Origin: Muraenolepis orangiensis
Taxonomy: Eukaryota > Chordata > Actinopteri > Gadiformes > Muraenolepididae
NCBI GenBank assembly: GCA_027704905.1
Contig: CM051001.1
Span: 25,588,237 to 25,652,236 of the forward strand
Length of the DNA stretch: 64,000 nt
Reading direction: 5' to 3'
The notes beneath the pieces are model-generated. The model was not told where the DNA came from, ran no database searches, and saw nothing but the letters and a program-made list of their open reading frames with translations. Shown one piece after another: positions 60,879-64,000 of this stretch. A program made the position numbers and the translations under genes. Position 1 is the stretch's first letter. Every line of letters starts with the position of its first letter.

Positions 60879-63663
60879 CTACGCTTCATAGACCCTGCAG
60901 AAACAACACAACAATAATTTTGTTTTTCACATTTACTCCTTATAGATGAACAGGTACCTGTGTTTGTTTCCCCAGATTAACAGAGATTATGGTACCTGTG
61001 TTTGTCTTTCCAGATGTGGAACCACTTGACAAGGTTCTTGGTGCTCTGCAGTTTGGGGTGAAGGCAGTACTCCTGGCCCTTGAACCGAGACACGTTCTCC
61101 ATTGTGACACTGTCACCAACACAGAGATATAGGTGAACAAAGTTTAAGATTAACAGAAATACTTATTAACAAACAGAGTTACATCTTTACAACCACAGAG
61201 ATACAGATTAACAAAGATACATTTGAACAAACAGAGTTACATCTTTACCAACACAGTGATACAGATTAACAAACAGAGATACAGATTAACAAACAGAGAT
61301 AAAGTATATTTTAATTGTCTAGCCTATATTGTCATAAATAGTCAGGTGTGGGTCAAACCTGACACCCAAATGAGTGACTGACGATGAGATATGGGGGATG
61401 ACTAAACCTGAGGGGTACCAACAAGGAGAGCTTCAGTTTCCAAACTGTTTAACTGAAGGAAGTTGTTGCTCATCAATGCCTTTATCTCCTCAATATCTCC
61501 CATCTCTAACACCTTGGACAGGAAGGCCAGGTTGGAGATTGGCCTATAGTTTTCTAAAATTTCCGGGTCCAGGGTGGGCTTCTTGAGAAGGGGGGGGATG
61601 ACCGCAACCTTGAGAGCAGGTGGGACATAACCAGTTTGAAAAGAAAGGTTTACAGCTTGGTTGATGAATTGGCTGAGAATGGCGATATATTATTTGAGCA
61701 GTGAAAAGCACATTCAAGATTTCCTTTTTCTGAGGATTTCCTCAATGTGGCTCTGCTGAACCCCAGTAAAAAATGGGGGGAGGGCAAGCTCCCAGGCAGG
61801 GGGTTGATGGCAAGGGATAACAGAGAGGAAACGCTGGACATTACAGAGGGAATGTTTAGATCTGACTTTAGATCTAAAGTGGTCAATAAAGCTGTAACAT
61901 AGCTCATCTGTCGCTTTTTTGTGGCTTGAAAAGATGGTTTATGGTGAAAAAAGCTGCTTCGAGTTGCCGGGTTTTTTATTGATTAAGTAGAATTAACAGA
62001 AAGACAGTTTATGAACAGTGAGCCCCGAGTGTCTAAAGCGTTGTTCCAGGACACCCCCAGCTGTTTTGATGTTCCTCAGTTTATGTGTGAACCAGGGGGC
62101 AGAGCGTGAAAAGTTGACCCTCATGTGTCTTGACAGGGGCATGGTGATCAAAAATACTGCTCAAAGATGTATTGTAGAGCTCCACTTATTCATCCATTGA
62201 TGCAGAGGCGGGGCAGGTGATTTGCTGGAGGTCCAAGGCCATGGTGGCTGGGTCAATGCTTTTCCAATTCCGGAAAAACATTTGACGCTTGGGTCTGGAA
62301 GGGGGCAGCAGAAATGTCAAGGCAATGAAGGAAATGTTGTGGTCAGAAACACCCAGATCATAGGCTAGATCATGTAGATTACTGAATAGGGGCAGAGTCA
62401 GTAATGACCAGATTAAGTAGGAACCTCAACATGCTGCTGTAGGCCAAGATACTCCAGCAGACTCAGAATTTCATCCTGATTCCACATGTGAGGCCACAGC
62501 GCAAACCTCTATGGGTGTTTCGAGGTCTTTGTTTGTCATTTCCAAACTCTTGGCAGCTTGATTTCTGAATACTCACATGATCATCTGAATACCCACGCGA
62601 TCATCTGAATGGTGACAAGATAACCTGAATACAAGATCACCTGAATACCAAATCACCTGAATGCAAGATCATCTGAATACAAGATCACCTGAATGCAAGA
62701 TCATCTGAATGCAAGATCACTGGAATACTCACATGATCACCTGAATACAAGATCATCTGAATACTCACAAGATCATCTGAATACTCACAAGATCATCTGA
62801 ATACTAGATCATCTGAAAACTCACATGATCATCTGAATATAAGATCACCTGAATACAAGATCACCTGAATACAACATCACCTGAATACAACACCATCTGA
62901 ATACAAGATCATCGGAATACTCACATGATCATCTGAATACAAGATCACCTGAATACAAGATAATCAGAATACTCACAAGATCATCAAAATACCAGATCAC
63001 CTGAATACAAGATCATCTGAATACAAGATTATCTGAATTCAAGATCATCGTAATACTCACATGATCATCTGAATACTCTCAAGATCATCTGAATACAAGA
63101 TAATCTGAATACAAGATCATCTTCTTCTTCCTGATACCACATTGAGGCCGCAGCACGAACCTCTAAGGGTGTTTTCGAAGGTCTTTTTTTTTATTTCCAA
63201 ACTCAAGATCATCTGAATACAAGATCATCTGACAACATCCTCCCAGCAAAACATCATCTTAATACAAGATAATCTGAATACAAGATCATCTGGATAAAAG
63301 ATCATATGGATACTAACAAGATCATCTGAATACAAGATTCAAGATTTGTATTTGCCATTATAACAATGTACAATGGAATGCTTACTCCCCATGCCCTCCC
63401 GCAGTATGCATTTTCTACACTATACTATAAACAATACACGATCATGTGAATACAAGACCATCTGAATACAAAAGCATCTGGATACAAGATCATTGTAATA
63501 CTCACAAGATCATGTGAATACAAGATGATCTCAATACCATGACCTCTGAATACTCACAAGATCATCTTCTCGTGGCAGAAGGGGTGTTTGGGTTTGATTT
63601 CCAGCTTCTGGACATCCTTGTATCGAATCTTTGGACCTTTTCTTGTGCAACGGCACTTATAAC
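60879..63663 (-). CDS. cxcl14: Cxcl14 chemokine, exons 2-4 (exon 1 beyond window)
   Basis: Exons on minus: 63663-63558, 61109-60996 and 60894-60879, with phases joining correctly. The mature sequence starts YKCRCTRKGPKIRYKDV, continues with FCHEKMIF and VTMENVSRFKGQEYCLHP, KLQSTKNLVKWFHIWKDKHR and ends VYEA. Four cysteines (CxC, one mid, one late) are in the CXCL14 pattern; there is no ELR motif, and the short basic N terminus before CxC is typical. CXCL14 is a secreted homeostatic chemokine, highly conserved in vertebrates, acting on myeloid and epithelial cells. The signal-peptide exon must lie past 64000: the exon 2 acceptor GTTACAG (AG at 63664-63665) leaves one base of a split Gly codon. 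The exon 2 donor is embedded in a 1-kb repeat array. Confidence 0.93.
60947..61014. repeat. Two-copy duplication of the cxcl14 exon 3 donor
   Basis: GGTACCTGTGTTTGT-C/T-TTCC (exon 3 end KDKH plus donor, read on plus) occurs at 60991-61014 (real) and 60953-60976 (copy), 38 bp apart. Confidence 0.85.
61335..62570 (-). mobile_element. LINE fragment (L2-like) in cxcl14 intron 2
   Basis: The minus strand encodes PPLLKKPTLDPEILENYRPI (about 61545-61605) followed by SNLAFLSKVLE, and upstream degenerate ORF2 sequence (KRQMFFRNWKSIDPATMALD near 62240-62290). The 3' portion at 61335-61480 belongs to the same family as 24880-25020. It contains stops and frameshifts. Confidence 0.75.
62565..63556. repeat. 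1-kb minisatellite built on the cxcl14 exon 2 donor
   Basis: Forty or so units of 18-22 bp, core GAATACTCACAAGATCATCT. On the gene strand this reads GATGATCTT|GTGAGTATTC, the same as the end of exon 2 (KMI) plus its donor (63556-63557). The array is interrupted by a LINE tail at 63335-63435. Confidence 0.95.
63335..63440 (-). mobile_element. LINE 3'-tail copy inside the array
   Basis: TACAATGGAATGCTTACTCC and CCCTCCCGCAGTATGCATTT, the common L2-like tail of this window, inserted in the cxcl14 donor array. Confidence 0.7.
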
Positions 63664-63665
63664 CT

Positions 63666-64000
63666 GTAACAAAACCCAACTATCACAGTAAATATAACTT
63701 ATAATTAAGTCGTATAACCTGTAACAAAACCCAGCTGTCATAGTAAATCTGTAAATAACTATTACAGTTAAAATTGTTTCTATTTATATTATACTTATAT
63801 AACCATATATCCTTCCATCAGTGCAGTCTTAATTAAAACATTAAACTGCTGTCCGTCTTACTATTATTTGTTGGAGTAAATTATATTCAATTACATATTA
63901 AATATTTGTTTTCTGACTGTAGAAACGAAAAAGTACAGTACCTTCTGCTCTCAAGTAGTATACGTCAAAGTAAAGTATTTTACCTTCTGTTCTCAAGAAG
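63666..64000 (-). other. cxcl14 intron 1 (partial)
   Basis: AT-rich; a short direct repeat of TATAACCTGTAACAAAACCC (at about 63658 and 63714) again copies the exon 2 acceptor region. No exon 1 is seen before the window ends. Confidence 0.6.

Overview
The window is nuclear DNA from a vertebrate, most likely a teleost fish. The reasons are multi-exon genes with GT-AG introns, teleost-style LINE, SINE, hAT, Tc1 and chromovirus-type Ty3/gypsy relics, and an extreme load of (CA)n and minisatellite arrays. That tandem-repeat load resembles what is reported for codfishes (Gadiformes), but this placement is inference only.

Layout. 1-17.1 kb is a gene-poor graveyard of mobile elements. It holds a LINE split by a very young, broken Ty3/gypsy element (401-5393) and by a second LINE. 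It also holds a pogo-like relic, a 32-bp minisatellite, a hAT-like relic, more LINE pieces, a 59-bp minisatellite and long STRs. 17.4-36.9 kb is fam13b on the minus strand: 18 coding exons with consistent phases, 808 aa, RhoGAP domain at the N terminus. 38.4-44.2 kb carries two tandem single-exon hnRNP A0 genes on the minus strand, each with two RRMs and a Gly-rich tail. 45.4-57.4 kb is maea on the minus strand: nine exons, 396 aa, the E3 ligase subunit of the CTLH/GID complex, with a dead Tc1 copy in one intron. 57.6-59.5 kb is a block of minisatellites. 59.6-63.7 kb holds exons 2-4 of cxcl14 on the minus strand; its signal-peptide exon lies beyond the right edge.

The genes are neighbours rather than an operon. 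fam13b, hnrnpa0 and cxcl14 are linked on human 5q31, so this is a conserved block; maea is elsewhere in human (4p16).

The most striking observation is that many minisatellites here begin at a splice junction. They contain the exon edge plus the genuine 5' or 3' splice site as part of the repeat unit, so dozens of decoy splice sites sit next to the real one. I see this at least nine times in three genes (fam13b, maea, cxcl14), from two-copy duplications to 1-1.8 kb arrays. One fam13b exon is bounded by such arrays on both sides. Other points are loss of the RhoGAP arginine finger in fam13b, a possible poly-(His-Thr) alternative exon, a 3'UTR intron in an hnRNP A0 gene that could act as an NMD switch, and two perfect long hairpins inside LINE remnants.
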